A stretch of 64,000 bases of DNA from Clostridium fungisolvens (GTDB lineage: Bacteria; Bacillota; Clostridia; Clostridiales; Clostridiaceae). A program made the position numbers and the translations under genes. The stretch covers positions 4,092,001 to 4,156,000 of the forward strand of contig NZ_BLZR01000001.1 in assembly GCF_014193895.1 (NCBI RefSeq), read 5' to 3'. How positions within the stretch are numbered: the first letter of the stretch is position 1; each line of letters begins with the position of its first letter. This document shows, in pieces, positions 34,332 to 44,466 of the stretch. A model generated the notes under the pieces. The model was not told where the DNA came from. It saw nothing but the letters and a program-made list of their open reading frames with translations, and made no database searches.

Positions 34332-35855
34332 CTATTCCCCATCCTTTTCTATTTTTTCTATCATTTTATTTACTGCATTTATTAATGCATTTATGCTAGC
34401 TTCAATAATATCGCCTGAGAGAGCCTTTCCTACAAATATATTACTTGCCTCTTCAATCTTTACAGTAACTTCTCCCAGTGCATCTTCACCATCACTAACT
34501 GATTGTATAGTGTAGTCTTTAAGCTTTATTGGTATATTAATAGCCCTTTCAACTGCTTTAAATGCTGAAGCGACAGTACCATCCCCCACTGAACTTTCTC
34601 TTAAAATTTCCCCATTAAACTCAATTTCCACAGTAGTTGTCGGTATACTTCTATTACCTCCAAGCGTCTGAAAAGAAACTAACTTATAGGTTTCTTCAGC
34701 TATATTGGCATTATTATTTATAATCGCCTCTATATCCTTCCAAGTAATATTCTTCTTTCTATCAGTAAGCTTTTTAAACTTGTCAAATGCATCATTTATA
34801 GTCTCTTCATCCATCTCAATACCATTTTCCTTTAAATAGCTTGAAAAAGCATGTCTACCTGAATGTTTGCCAAGAACTATATTATTATTTTGAACCTTCC
34901 CTATGGATTCAGGAGTGATTATCTCATAGGTTGACTTTTCTTTTAAAACTCCATCTTGATGTATTCCAGACTCATGAGCAAAAGCATTTTCTCCTACAAT
35001 AGCCTTGTTAGGCTGAACCACAATTCCAGTTAAAGAAGAAACAAGTTTACTGCTTCTCCATATCCCATTTATCTTTATTCCAGTCTCCATATCTAAGTAA
35101 CTTTTTCTTGTTTCAATAGCCATAACTATTTCTTCAAGTGAAGCATTCCCTGCTCTTTCTCCAAGCCCATTTATGGCACATTCCACTTGAGTTGCGCCAT
35201 TCATGATACCACTTAAGGAGTTAGCTACAGCCATTCCTAGATCATCATGACAATGAACTGATACATCTATATTTTCTATTCCTTTAACATTATCAACTAT
35301 ATGCTTAATAAAACTACCATAGTCATTTGGTAATGCATACCCAACAGTATCGGGTATATTTATAACCTTAGCTCCTGCCTTTATGACTTCAGTAAAAAGC
35401 CTAATTAGATATTCAGGATTGCTTCTATAAGCATCCTCAGCAGAAAACTCAACATCAGAACATAAGCTTGAAGCATACTTAACCATATCCACAGCTCTTT
35501 CTAGAACTTGATCTTCAGTCATATTAAGCTTATATTTTAGGTGAATTGGCGAAGTCGCAATAAAAGTGTGTATTCTTGGACTTTCAGCATCCCTTATTGC
35601 CTCATAAGCTCTATCAATATCCCCTTTAGTTGCCCTCGCAAGAGCTGCCACTGTTGAGGTTTTTATAGTTTTAGCTATAGAAGCAACACTTTCAAAATCC
35701 CCAATGGAGGCTGTAGGAAATCCAGCTTCTATTACATCAACACCTAGAGCTTCTAGATTTTTTGCTATGATTAGTTTTTCTTTTAGATTTAAGTTTACCC
35801 CTGGCGTTTGCTCCCCATCTCTTAGAGTAGTATCAAAAATCTTGATTCTCTTCAA
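34332..35855 (-). CDS. leuA: 2-isopropylmalate synthase
   Basis: It condenses 2-ketoisovalerate with acetyl-CoA, the first step of leucine synthesis. The 507-residue protein has the catalytic barrel with IFDTTLRDGEQTPGVNL (about 5-21) and the metal site in SVHCHDDLGMAVANSL (about 199-214). The C-terminal LeuA regulatory domain (about 390-500) contains VSFQTLGGNRSIPTTTVEI, so leucine feedback is expected. It starts with TTG, preceded by GGGGGTGG. It is between ilvB and ilvC and is distinct from the citramalate synthase further upstream. Confidence 0.95.
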   Translation of the reverse strand: MKRIKIFDTTLRDGEQTPGVNLNLKEKLIIAKNLEALGVDVIEAGFPTASIGDFESVASIAKTIKTSTVAALARATKGDIDRAYEAIRDAESPRIHTFIATSPIHLKYKLNMTEDQVLERAVDMVKYASSLCSDVEFSAEDAYRSNPEYLIRLFTEVIKAGAKVINIPDTVGYALPNDYGSFIKHIVDNVKGIENIDVSVHCHDDLGMAVANSLSGIMNGATQVECAINGLGERAGNASLEEIVMAIETRKSYLDMETGIKINGIWRSSKLVSSLTGIVVQPNKAIVGENAFAHESGIHQDGVLKEKSTYEIITPESIGKVQNNNIVLGKHSGRHAFSSYLKENGIEMDEETINDAFDKFKKLTDRKKNITWKDIEAIINNNANIAEETYKLVSFQTLGGNRSIPTTTVEIEFNGEILRESSVGDGTVASAFKAVERAINIPIKLKDYTIQSVSDGEDALGEVTVKIEEASNIFVGKALSGDIIEASINALINAVNKMIEKIEKDGE

Positions 35856-35905
35856 TATTCCACCCCCTATTTTATTATCTGTTAGCTTGATTGCTATCTG
35901 TGTTC

Positions 35906-37567
35906 CTACGCTTCAGATATTATGTCATCTATAGGTGCTCCAGGAGCAACCATAGGAAATACCTTTTTATCTATATTTATAACGTAATCTATAACTACAG
36001 GTACTTCTGAGTTAAAGGACTTGTCTAACACTTCATTAAGCTGTGAAGGTTCGGTTACTCTGAAACCTTTTGCTCCATAAGCTTCTGCAAGCTTAACATA
36101 GTCTGTTCCTCTGTTAAGTGTGGTATAAGAGTATCTGCTTTCATAGAAGAAGTTTTGCCACTGTCTAACCATTCCAAGACAGCCATTATTTAATATGATT
36201 ATTATCACTGGCACTCTATTACTAACTGCTGTTGCAAGTTCTATAGCATTCATAGAAAAACTTCCATCTCCAGCTATATTTACAACCTTTTTATGTGGCA
36301 GACCTAGCTTCGCCCCAATTGAAGCTCCAAGGCCATATCCCATAGTGCCAAGACCTCCTGAGGTTATAAGTGTTCTCGGTCTTAAAAAAGTATAATGAAG
36401 TGCAGCCCACATCTGATGCTGACCTACTTCTGTAGTCATAACAAGCTCTTCTCCAAAGCTATTATATAAACTACTAAATAGTAATTCTGGTGTTAAGTTT
36501 TCGTTATCCTCTTTATGAGCTTTTAGAGCTTTATACTCCCTCATAAGATCTAACCATTGATCATTCCTTTTCTCATCTATAAGATCAATAAGCTTTTCTA
36601 AAGTATATTTAACATCCCCAACGATATTTGCATCTGTTTTAATATTCTTATCTAACTCTGCTGGATCAATATCTATCTGAATAACTTTTGCATTCTTTAT
36701 ATGATCTCTGCTTCCTACAACTCTATCAGAAAATCTAGTTCCTATTGCAATTATCAAATCAGCTTTAGTTGCCAAAAGATTTGAAGCTTTAGTGCCATGC
36801 ATTCCAATCATACCTGTATAAAGTTCATGATCTCCTGGAAAAGCTCCCATTGCCATCAGAGAAGTTGTTACCGGCGCATTTATCTTAAGTGCTAGTTCTT
36901 TTAATATCTCTGTAGCTCCTGAGCTTATAACCCCACCACCAGCAAATATTAAAGGTTTTTTTGCTTTATTTATAAACTCTGCAAAGTTTGCTAAGGCTTT
37001 ATCAGTTACAAATTTGTACTCTTTCTTAACTTCAATAGGAGCTTTACTTTCATATTCACAAAGCTTTGCTGTTATATCCTTTGGAATATCTATAAGAACC
37101 GGTCCTGGTCTACCTTCTTTAGCTATATAAAACGCTTTTCTTATAGTTTCTTGCAACTCCTCTACATCTCTTACTATGAAGTTATGTTTAGTTACTGGCA
37201 TTGTTATACCTACTATATCTACTTCCTGAAAGCTGTCTCTTCCAAGCAATGGAGTTGTAACATTTCCTGTTATAGCAACCATTGGCACAGAGTCCATATA
37301 AGCAGTTGCTATACCAGTAACTAAATTTGTAGCACCTGGTCCAGAGGTTGCAAGACATACACCTACCTTGCCAGTAGCTCTTGAGTATCCATCTGCAGCA
37401 TGAGCAGCACCTTGTTCATGGCATGAAAGCACATGTTTTATCCTATTTTCATTCTTGTAGATAGCATCATATATATTAAGTACAGCTCCACCAGGATAGC
37501 CGAAGATTATATCTACCCCTTCATCTATTAAAGTATTGATTAATATTTCTGAGCCGTTTATTCTCAT
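35906..37567 (-). CDS. ilvB: Acetolactate synthase, large subunit
   Basis: Thiamine-diphosphate enzyme of 553 residues. The catalytic Glu is in LSCHEQGAAHAADGYSRATGKVGVCLATSGPGATN (about 46-80), and the ThDP motif is NIAGDGSFSMNAIELATAV...IIILNNGCLGMVRQWQ (about 430-475). It makes acetolactate and acetohydroxybutyrate for valine, leucine and isoleucine. The matching small subunit is the first gene of the operon, eleven kilobases away in genetic order, so the two subunits are transcribed together but not side by side. Confidence 0.96.
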   Translation of the reverse strand: MRINGSEILINTLIDEGVDIIFGYPGGAVLNIYDAIYKNENRIKHVLSCHEQGAAHAADGYSRATGKVGVCLATSGPGATNLVTGIATAYMDSVPMVAITGNVTTPLLGRDSFQEVDIVGITMPVTKHNFIVRDVEELQETIRKAFYIAKEGRPGPVLIDIPKDITAKLCEYESKAPIEVKKEYKFVTDKALANFAEFINKAKKPLIFAGGGVISSGATEILKELALKINAPVTTSLMAMGAFPGDHELYTGMIGMHGTKASNLLATKADLIIAIGTRFSDRVVGSRDHIKNAKVIQIDIDPAELDKNIKTDANIVGDVKYTLEKLIDLIDEKRNDQWLDLMREYKALKAHKEDNENLTPELLFSSLYNSFGEELVMTTEVGQHQMWAALHYTFLRPRTLITSGGLGTMGYGLGASIGAKLGLPHKKVVNIAGDGSFSMNAIELATAVSNRVPVIIIILNNGCLGMVRQWQNFFYESRYSYTTLNRGTDYVKLAEAYGAKGFRVTEPSQLNEVLDKSFNSEVPVVIDYVINIDKKVFPMVAPGAPIDDIISEA

Positions 37568-37576
37568 AGGATCCTC

Positions 37577-39235
37577 CTATCTTAGTACTGCCCCAGCACT
37601 AGCAGAGCTTACAAGTCTAGCATAACGACTGAGATAGCCTTCTTTTATTTTTGGTTCTGGTAAAACCCATTTTTCTCTTCTTGCCTCTATTTCTTCAGCG
37701 CTTACCTGAAGTTCTAGCTTTCCATTTGGTATATCTACTAAAATCTTATCTCCCTCTTCTACTAAAGCGATAAGTCCGCCTTCGTAAGCTTCTGGAGATA
37801 CATGTCCTATGGCAGCTCCACGAGTTGCGCCAGAAAATCTTCCATCAGTGATTAACGCAACGCTCTTATCAAGTCCCATTCCAGCAAGTGCTGAAGTTGG
37901 AGACAACATCTCTCTCATTCCAGGGCCGCCTTTTGGACCTTCATATCTTATTACAACTACATCACCCTTATTTATCTTTCCACCAAGTATGGCATCTATT
38001 GTATCCTCTTCTGAATCAAATACTCTTGCTGGTCCCTCATGTACCATCATTTCTTCAACTACTGCAGATCTCTTAACTACAGCTCCATCTAGTGCTATGT
38101 TTCCTCTTAGTACAGCTATTCCACCAGTTTTGCTATATGGATTTTCTGCTGACTTTACAACAGAGTGATCTGCTTCTGAAGCTGTTTCAACTATCTGTCC
38201 TTGTGTAAGTCCACTAGCAGTTATACAGCTTAAATCTAATAAATCAAGTTTTGCAAGCTCTTTCATTACAGATTTTATTCCACCTGCCCAGTATAAATCT
38301 TCTATGTGATGTCCACCTGCAGGAGCTAGCTTACAAAGATTAGGTGTTACACTACTTATTTCATTTACCTTATCTAAATCAAATTCTACTTTAGCTTCAT
38401 TAGCTATGGCAGCTAAGTGAAGTACACTATTAGTTGAACATCCTAAAGCCATATCTACAGTTAAAGCATTTCTTATACTTCTTTCATTTACTATATCTCT
38501 AGGTTTTATATCCGCTTTAACTAAATCTAATATTTTCATACCCGCATGCTTTGCTAGTCTTAATCTCTCTGAATAAACAGCTGGTATAGTTCCATTGCCA
38601 GGGAGAGCTAAACCAAGTACTTCACTTAAGCAGTTCATTGAGTTTGCTGTATACATTCCTGAGCATGAGCCACAAGTTGGACACGCTTTCTCTTCTAACT
38701 CCTTAAGATCACAAGTGCTCATCTTTCCACTGCTATGTGCACCTACTGCTTCAAATACAGTAGAAAGACTTACATCCTTGCCTTTAAACTTTCCTGCCAG
38801 CATCGGCCCTCCACTAACAACAACTGAAGGTACATTTAGTCTTAATGCACCCATAATTACACCGGGAACAATCTTGTCACAGTTCGGTATAAGTACTAGT
38901 CCATCAAAACCATGTGCATTTGTCATACATTCTACGGAGTCAGCTATGATTTCTCTTGAAGCTAAGGAATATTTCATTCCTATATGACCCATAGCAATAC
39001 CATCACATACTCCTATAACAGGAAATTCTATTGGAGTTCCCCCTGCCAGCAGTACTCCCTTTTTCACAGCCTCAACCACTTTATCTAGGTGAGTGTGTCC
39101 TGGAATTATTTCATTATGTGAAGTTACAATTCCTATTAACGGTCTATCTAGCTCCTCATCAGTAAAGCCTGCTGCTTTAAACAGAGATCTATGAGGAGTT
39201 CTTTCTACTCCTTTTTTAACTAAATCACTTCTCAT
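37577..39235 (-). CDS. ilvD: Dihydroxy-acid dehydratase
   Basis: Iron-sulfur dehydratase of 552 residues. Cluster-ligand cysteines are in LIPNCDKIVPGVIMGALRLN, CPTCGSCSGMYTANSMNCLSEVLGLALPGNGT (about 185-216). The C-terminal GRFSGATRGAAIGHVSPEA (about 463-481) holds active-site residues. It is the third step of valine and isoleucine synthesis. GGAGGAAGCGAA precedes the ATG. The gap to ilvB is nine bases. Confidence 0.97.
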   Translation of the reverse strand: MRSDLVKKGVERTPHRSLFKAAGFTDEELDRPLIGIVTSHNEIIPGHTHLDKVVEAVKKGVLLAGGTPIEFPVIGVCDGIAMGHIGMKYSLASREIIADSVECMTNAHGFDGLVLIPNCDKIVPGVIMGALRLNVPSVVVSGGPMLAGKFKGKDVSLSTVFEAVGAHSSGKMSTCDLKELEEKACPTCGSCSGMYTANSMNCLSEVLGLALPGNGTIPAVYSERLRLAKHAGMKILDLVKADIKPRDIVNERSIRNALTVDMALGCSTNSVLHLAAIANEAKVEFDLDKVNEISSVTPNLCKLAPAGGHHIEDLYWAGGIKSVMKELAKLDLLDLSCITASGLTQGQIVETASEADHSVVKSAENPYSKTGGIAVLRGNIALDGAVVKRSAVVEEMMVHEGPARVFDSEEDTIDAILGGKINKGDVVVIRYEGPKGGPGMREMLSPTSALAGMGLDKSVALITDGRFSGATRGAAIGHVSPEAYEGGLIALVEEGDKILVDIPNGKLELQVSAEEIEARREKWVLPEPKIKEGYLSRYARLVSSASAGAVLR

Positions 39236-39273
39236 TTCGCTTCCTCCATTACCTAATAATTTATTTTTTAAAC

Positions 39274-40353
39274 TTAGTTCTTTTTTAATTCTTCAATTAC
39301 TAAGCTTCCCATTTCCTTTGTGCCGACTTTTTTCATGCCTTCGCTGAATATGTCTCCTGTTCTGTATCCAGCTTCAAGTACATTTAGCACAGCTTTTTCA
39401 ATTTCATCAGCTTCTTCTTGAAGATTGAAGCTGAATCTAAGCATCATTGCTGTAGATAGAATTGTTGCAAGTGGATTTGCGAGTCCCTTCCCTGCTATAT
39501 CAGGTGCACTTCCATGTATAGGTTCATACATCCCCATGTTGTTTTCTCCAATACTAGCAGAAGGAAGCATTCCTATAGATCCTGTTATCATCGAAGCTTC
39601 ATCTGATAATATATCTCCAAATAAGTTACTAGTTACTATTACATCAAATTGTCTTGGGTTTCTAACAATCTGCATTGCTGCATTATCAACATACATGTGA
39701 TTTACAGTAACTTCTGGATAGTCCTTTGCAACTTCCTCAACTACAGTTCTCCATAATCTTGAACTTTCTAATATATTAGCTTTGTCCACACTAGTCAAAA
39801 GCTTGTTTCTCTTTAAAGCTATATCAAATGCTGTTTTTACTATTCTTCTTATTTCAGTTACTGAATACTTTTCAGTATCATAAGCATATTGCTCATTATT
39901 TTCTTCAAATCTTCCTCTATCTCCAAAGTAGATTCCTCCAGTAAGTTCTCTTACCACTGAAAAATCTATTCCTTCACCAATAACTTCATCCTTTAAAGGT
40001 GATGCAGCTCTTAGTGGTGCATAAAGCAGTGCCGGTCTTAAGTTACAGTAAAGTCCTAAACCTCCTCTAAGTCCTAAAAGAGCTTGTTCTGGTCTTTGCT
40101 TTGCATTTGGATTATCCCACTTAGGACCACCAACAGCACCTAAAAGCACAGCATCACTTTTTTTACATTCTTCTAAAGTCTCTTCTGGAAGTGGAGTGCC
40201 TTTTTCATCCATAGCACAACCTCCAGCTAGTAAAAATTTATATTCAAATTTATGATTATACTTTTCCCCAACTACCTCTAATACTTTTAAAGCCTCATCT
40301 ACAACTTCTGGTCCTATTCCGTCACCCTTTATTACAGCTATTTTATATGTCAA
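39274..40353 (-). CDS. leuB: 3-isopropylmalate dehydrogenase
   Basis: Beta-decarboxylating dehydrogenase of 359 residues. Visible motifs are VIKGDGIGPEVVDEALKVL at the start, the substrate loop LLGLRGGLGLYCNLRPA (about 92-108), and the metal/NAD site TSNLFGDILSDEASMITGSIGMLPSASIG (about 241-269), followed by GSAPDIAGKGLANPLATI. It serves leucine synthesis and, with citramalate as the source, probably also the 3-methylmalate step to isoleucine. AAAAGGGGGATTTAAGTTG precedes the gene. A 470-base gap with a palindromic repeat lies upstream. Confidence 0.96.
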   Translation of the reverse strand: MTYKIAVIKGDGIGPEVVDEALKVLEVVGEKYNHKFEYKFLLAGGCAMDEKGTPLPEETLEECKKSDAVLLGAVGGPKWDNPNAKQRPEQALLGLRGGLGLYCNLRPALLYAPLRAASPLKDEVIGEGIDFSVVRELTGGIYFGDRGRFEENNEQYAYDTEKYSVTEIRRIVKTAFDIALKRNKLLTSVDKANILESSRLWRTVVEEVAKDYPEVTVNHMYVDNAAMQIVRNPRQFDVIVTSNLFGDILSDEASMITGSIGMLPSASIGENNMGMYEPIHGSAPDIAGKGLANPLATILSTAMMLRFSFNLQEEADEIEKAVLNVLEAGYRTGDIFSEGMKKVGTKEMGSLVIEELKKN

Positions 40354-40613
40354 CTTAAATCCCCCTTTTAATGTTCACGCCTATTGCTAAAGCCTTTTAG
40401 ATTTCTTTAATCTCATTTAATTTAAATTTATGACTTTTTAACTTTTTATAAAGTCAAAGTTTTGTATTTTTAAATACTTATATTCTAAACTTCTTATATT
40501 CTTATGTTTATACATTGTTATAAAGCTAACTTCTTAAGTTGTTATATTGTAAACTTCATATATTGTTATATTTTAAAGTTATTATTCATGGTTATTGCTA
40601 AGAATAGTTTTTG

Positions 40614-40805
40614 AATTAATTGGTTATACAGGAGACGCTCTATGAGCGAGCTATTAGAATTAAATGATTTTTTCAGATGGAATGGCGTTAATAAACTGTA
40701 CTGTTCGAACGTAGTGAGTTTACAGTTTTAGCCATGGAATATGACAAAATCATATTAATTCTTTGCGTAAGCTCATTAAAGCGTTGGATGTATAACCAAT
40801 TAATT
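40614..40805. repeat. 192-bp palindromic repeat element inside the leu operon
   Basis: The ends AATTAATTGGTTATACA (40614-40630) and its exact complement (40789-40805) form a 17-bp inverted repeat. The two halves remain complementary almost to the centre, with mismatches, for example ACGCTCTATGAGC near the left end against GCTCATTAAAGCGT near the right. A central stem is AAACTGTA / TACAGTTT. No protein is encoded. A partial copy lies at 63737-63770. The form fits a miniature inverted-repeat element or a large intergenic RNA hairpin between leuD and leuB. The rest of the 470-base gap is plain AT-rich sequence. Confidence 0.85.
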
Positions 40806-40823
40806 GCTACAATGAACTAAGCA

Positions 40824-41312
40824 CTACGCTTTATTCTTTATATAACCTACTAGCCCGTTATTCTTTATGATTTCCTGCATAAACTCAGGGAATGGCTCTG
40901 CTTTGTATTCTTCTTGTTTTGTAAGATTTTTAATTACTCCATCATTAAAATCTATCTCTACTTCGTCACCTGCATCTATACCAGCTACAGCTTCATCACA
41001 CTCTAATATAGGAAGTCCTATATTGATAGCATTTCTGTAGAAGATTCTTGCGAATGTAGAAGCTATAACGCAGCTTATTCCACTCTCTCTGATTGCTATA
41101 GGTGCATGTTCTCTAGAAGAACCACATCCAAAGTTTTTATTGGCAACCATTATATCTCCCTGGTTTACCTTATTAACAAAGTCTGCATCTATATCTTCCA
41201 TACAATGAGCTGCAAGTTCCTTAAAGTCTGAAGTATTTAGGTATCTTGCTGGTATTATTACATCTGTATCAACATTATCTCCGTATTTAAAAACTCTTCC
41301 TCTTGCTTTCAT
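40824..41312 (-). CDS. leuD: 3-isopropylmalate dehydratase, small subunit
   Basis: It has 162 residues and the family start GRVFKYGDNVDTDVIIPARYLN. The swivel-domain motif MVANKNFGCGSSREHAPIAIRESGISCVIASTFARIFYRNAINIGLPILE follows (about 55-103). It works with LeuC to isomerise 2-isopropylmalate, and probably citramalate. The gap to leuC is 14 bases. Confidence 0.97.
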   Translation of the reverse strand: MKARGRVFKYGDNVDTDVIIPARYLNTSDFKELAAHCMEDIDADFVNKVNQGDIMVANKNFGCGSSREHAPIAIRESGISCVIASTFARIFYRNAINIGLPILECDEAVAGIDAGDEVEIDFNDGVIKNLTKQEEYKAEPFPEFMQEIIKNNGLVGYIKNKA

Positions 41313-41326
41313 TTTAGCTACTCCTC

Positions 41327-42586
41327 CTAAACTAATTCTGGGTCAGTTATTACTCCAGTCAATGCTGAAGCTGCTGCTACTGCTGGACTTGCTAGATAAA
41401 CTTCTGACTCTACATGTCCCATTCTTCCAACAAAGTTTCTATTTGTGGTGGAAACTGCTCTTTCACCTGCTGCTAGTATTCCCATGTGTCCACCAAGACA
41501 AGGTCCACAAGTAGGAGTAGAAACAATTGCTCCAGCTTCAATAAAATCCTTTAATAGTCCTTCTTCCATAGCCTGCAAGTAAATCTTTTGAGTTCCTGGG
41601 AAAACTATAGTTCTTACATACTTAGCAACCTTTTTACCTCTAAGTATTGAAGCTGCTACTCTTAAATCTTCTAATCTTCCATTTGTACAAGAACCTATAA
41701 CTACTTGATTTATCTTAACTTCACCAGCTTCATCTACAGTCTTAGTATTTTCAGGTAGATGAGGGAAAGCTACTGTTGGTCTTAAAGTAGATAAATCTAT
41801 CTCATAAACCTCGTCATATTCAGCATCTTCATCTGGTTCATAAACTTTATATTCTCTTGTAGAATGTTCTTTCATATACTCAACTGTTTTTTCATCCACT
41901 GGGAATATTCCATTCTTAGCTCCTGCTTCAATTGCCATGTTTGCCATAGTAAATCTGCTATCCATTGAAAGATACTTAAGTCCATCCCCTGTAAACTCCA
42001 TTGATTTATACAAAGCTCCATCAACACCTATAAGACCTATGATATGAAGGATTACGTCCTTACCGCTTATCCACTTAGCAGGTTTATTCTTTAATACAAA
42101 CTTTAACGCTGAAGGAACCTTAAACCAACATTCTCCTGTAGCCATTCCTGCTCCCATATCTGTAGAACCTATTCCTGTTGAAAATGCACCTAATGCCCCA
42201 TAAGTACAAGTATGTGAGTCAGCTCCTATAACCACATCTCCAGCTACAACTAATCCTTTTTCAGGTATTAGAACATGCTCTATTCCCATCTCACCTATAT
42301 CAAAGAAGTTTGTTATTTCCTTTTGCTGTGCAAATTCTCTTATAAACTTACATTGCTCTGCTGCTTTTATATCTTTATTTGGTGTAAAATGATCTGGTAC
42401 TATTGCAATTTTATCTTTATCAAAAACTTCTGAATCACCAAGTTTTTTAAATTCCTTTATAGCCACAGGTGAAGTTATATCATTACCTAAAACCAAATCA
42501 AGCTTTGCTTGTATAAGTTGCCCTGCCTTAACTGTTTCAAGCCCTGCATGGCTTGCTAATATCTTTTGAGTCATTGTCATCCCCAT
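41327..42586 (-). CDS. leuC: 3-isopropylmalate dehydratase, large subunit
   Basis: Aconitase-family protein of 419 residues. The [4Fe-4S] ligands are in VVIGSCTNGRLEDLRVAASIL (about 294-314) and STPTCGPCLGGHMGILAAGERAVSTTNRNFVGRMG (about 355-390). The substrate motif is VIGADSHTCTYGALGAFSTGIGSTDM (about 120-146). It pairs with LeuD. Several ATG codons near the start (42586 and just after) are possible. The ribosome site TAGGAGG favours the first. Confidence 0.97.
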   Translation of the reverse strand: MGMTMTQKILASHAGLETVKAGQLIQAKLDLVLGNDITSPVAIKEFKKLGDSEVFDKDKIAIVPDHFTPNKDIKAAEQCKFIREFAQQKEITNFFDIGEMGIEHVLIPEKGLVVAGDVVIGADSHTCTYGALGAFSTGIGSTDMGAGMATGECWFKVPSALKFVLKNKPAKWISGKDVILHIIGLIGVDGALYKSMEFTGDGLKYLSMDSRFTMANMAIEAGAKNGIFPVDEKTVEYMKEHSTREYKVYEPDEDAEYDEVYEIDLSTLRPTVAFPHLPENTKTVDEAGEVKINQVVIGSCTNGRLEDLRVAASILRGKKVAKYVRTIVFPGTQKIYLQAMEEGLLKDFIEAGAIVSTPTCGPCLGGHMGILAAGERAVSTTNRNFVGRMGHVESEVYLASPAVAAASALTGVITDPELV

Positions 42587-42600
42587 TTTAAAAATACCTC

Positions 42601-44193
42601 CTAAAAATAAGTTCTTACTTTTCTTTCTATATCTTTTATTAGTTTATATTCTATTGAGTCAACTAGAGCTACCCAGCTAGCTTCAATAATATCCTTTGAT
42701 ACCCCAACATTGCTCCATTTTTCTACTCCATCAGTAGATTCTATAAGAACTCTAACCTTTGCCCCTGTATTACTCTCTGAATCTAAGACCCTGACTTTAT
42801 AGTCTACAAGTCTTACACTTCTAAGCTGAGGGTAAAAAACTTCTAAGGCTTTTCTAAGAGCTTTGTCTAACGCATTTACTGGTCCATCACCTTCCGCTGC
42901 AGTGATTTCAGTCTTACCATCAACTGTTATATTTATTAAAGCTGTTGAACTGAAGGTTCCTTTTAAGGAAGGTTGTTCACCTATTATCTTAAAATGATTT
43001 AGTTTAAAGAATGGCTCATACTTACCTATAACCTTTCTCATAACTAGTTCAACAGTACCTTCTGCTCCCTCAAACTGATAACCATCAAACTCTAATTCCT
43101 TGAGCTTATCAGTTATTATTTTTACTTCTTCACTATCCTTTTTTATATTTGGGAAGATCTTTTGAACTTCTTTCCATATAGTACTTTTTCCACTAACCTC
43201 TGAAACTAAAAATCTTCTCTTATTCCCTACAAGCTCAGGCTTTATATGTTCATAAGATTTTGGATCCTTAGCTACTGCATCTATATGCATACCACCTTTA
43301 TGAGCAAAAGCAGAAGCTCCTACATAAGGGGTATCATCACTTAGCGTTATATTTGATATTTCAGAAATATATCTTGAGATTTTTGTTAGCTTATCTAGAT
43401 TCTTTATTGCATTAAGTTCATACTCGTATTTACAAATCAGAGTTGGTAAAATCGTAGATAAGTTGGCATTTCCACATCTCTCACCTATACCTATGAAAGT
43501 TCCTTGTATGTGGGTAGCCCCCTCTTCAACTGCCATTATTGAATTGGCTACTGCCATCCCCATATCATTGTGACAATGTATCCCCAAGTTATCCCCTAAA
43601 ACTTTATTAGTTTTACTTACAATCTTAGATATCTCAGAAGGTAAGGTTCCTCCATTTGTATCACATAAAACTACTACTTCTGCTCCGCCTTCCTTTGCAA
43701 TCTTTAAGGTCTCTAGAGCATATTCCTCATTACTCTTAAAACCATCAAAAAAATGCTCAGAGTCAAAAATCACTTTTTTTCCTTTATCAACTAAAAACTT
43801 TATAGAATCATATATCATTGCTAAGTTTTCTTCTAAGGTAGTTTTTAGTATATCCTTCACTTGAAAGTCCCAGGACTTACCGAAAAGCACTATAGTCTCT
43901 ACTCCTGCATCTAGTAGATCTTTTAAATTTTTATCATCTTCCACCTTACTCCCAGCCCTTCTTGTGCTTCCGAAGGCCACTAGCTTTGCATGATTTAGTT
44001 TAATATTCTTCATAGATTTAAATAATTCTAAATCCTTTGGATTTGATCCAGGATTTCCTGCTTCTATAAAATCTATGCCTAAATCATCTAGGCATTTACA
44101 TATCTTGATTTTATCTTCTAGAGAAAATGAAATCCCTTGTCCTTGTGCCCCATCTCTTAAGGTAGAATCTAAGATATAGATTTTTTTATTCAA
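42601..44193 (-). CDS. cimA: (R)-citramalate synthase
   Basis: Homologue of LeuA that condenses pyruvate and acetyl-CoA to citramalate, the entry to the threonine-independent route to isoleucine. The barrel carries LDSTLRDGAQGQGISFSLEDKI (about 8-29). The metal motif is GIHCHNDMGMAVANSIMAVEEGATHIQGTFIGIGERCGNANL (about 201-242), and GASAFAHKGGMHIDAV follows. GAQGQGI and ERCGNANL are typical of CimA (TIGR00977-type, near 530 residues) rather than LeuA; a true leuA lies in the same operon. It starts with TTG after GGGGGAG. The role is inferred from these differences; substrate choice is not proven by sequence. Confidence 0.9.
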   Translation of the reverse strand: MNKKIYILDSTLRDGAQGQGISFSLEDKIKICKCLDDLGIDFIEAGNPGSNPKDLELFKSMKNIKLNHAKLVAFGSTRRAGSKVEDDKNLKDLLDAGVETIVLFGKSWDFQVKDILKTTLEENLAMIYDSIKFLVDKGKKVIFDSEHFFDGFKSNEEYALETLKIAKEGGAEVVVLCDTNGGTLPSEISKIVSKTNKVLGDNLGIHCHNDMGMAVANSIMAVEEGATHIQGTFIGIGERCGNANLSTILPTLICKYEYELNAIKNLDKLTKISRYISEISNITLSDDTPYVGASAFAHKGGMHIDAVAKDPKSYEHIKPELVGNKRRFLVSEVSGKSTIWKEVQKIFPNIKKDSEEVKIITDKLKELEFDGYQFEGAEGTVELVMRKVIGKYEPFFKLNHFKIIGEQPSLKGTFSSTALINITVDGKTEITAAEGDGPVNALDKALRKALEVFYPQLRSVRLVDYKVRVLDSESNTGAKVRVLIESTDGVEKWSNVGVSKDIIEASWVALVDSIEYKLIKDIERKVRTYF

Positions 44194-44466
44194 AATTCAC
44201 TCCCCCATTTGATAATTCTCTGTCTTAATTCAAACTTGAACCGTTAACTTTCATTAATTAAAGCCCCTTATATAAATCCCCTTTTTACTGCTTATTGCTT
44301 ACTACTTATTTTTCATTTTTACGCCCCAATATTTTACCGAAAATTCTTACTATAAATAATTTTCTGACATAGAATTATTAAAGTTCCCCACAAATAGAAT
44401 CCTTATTGAAATATACAGATTTCATATTACTTTAGTAGTTCTTCTAATACACTAATATATAAGTCT
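44194..44466. other. Gap between ilvN and cimA
   Basis: 273 bases with no gene. Short direct repeats of the type CTTATTGCTTACTACTTATT are present, but I see no terminator. Confidence 0.4.
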
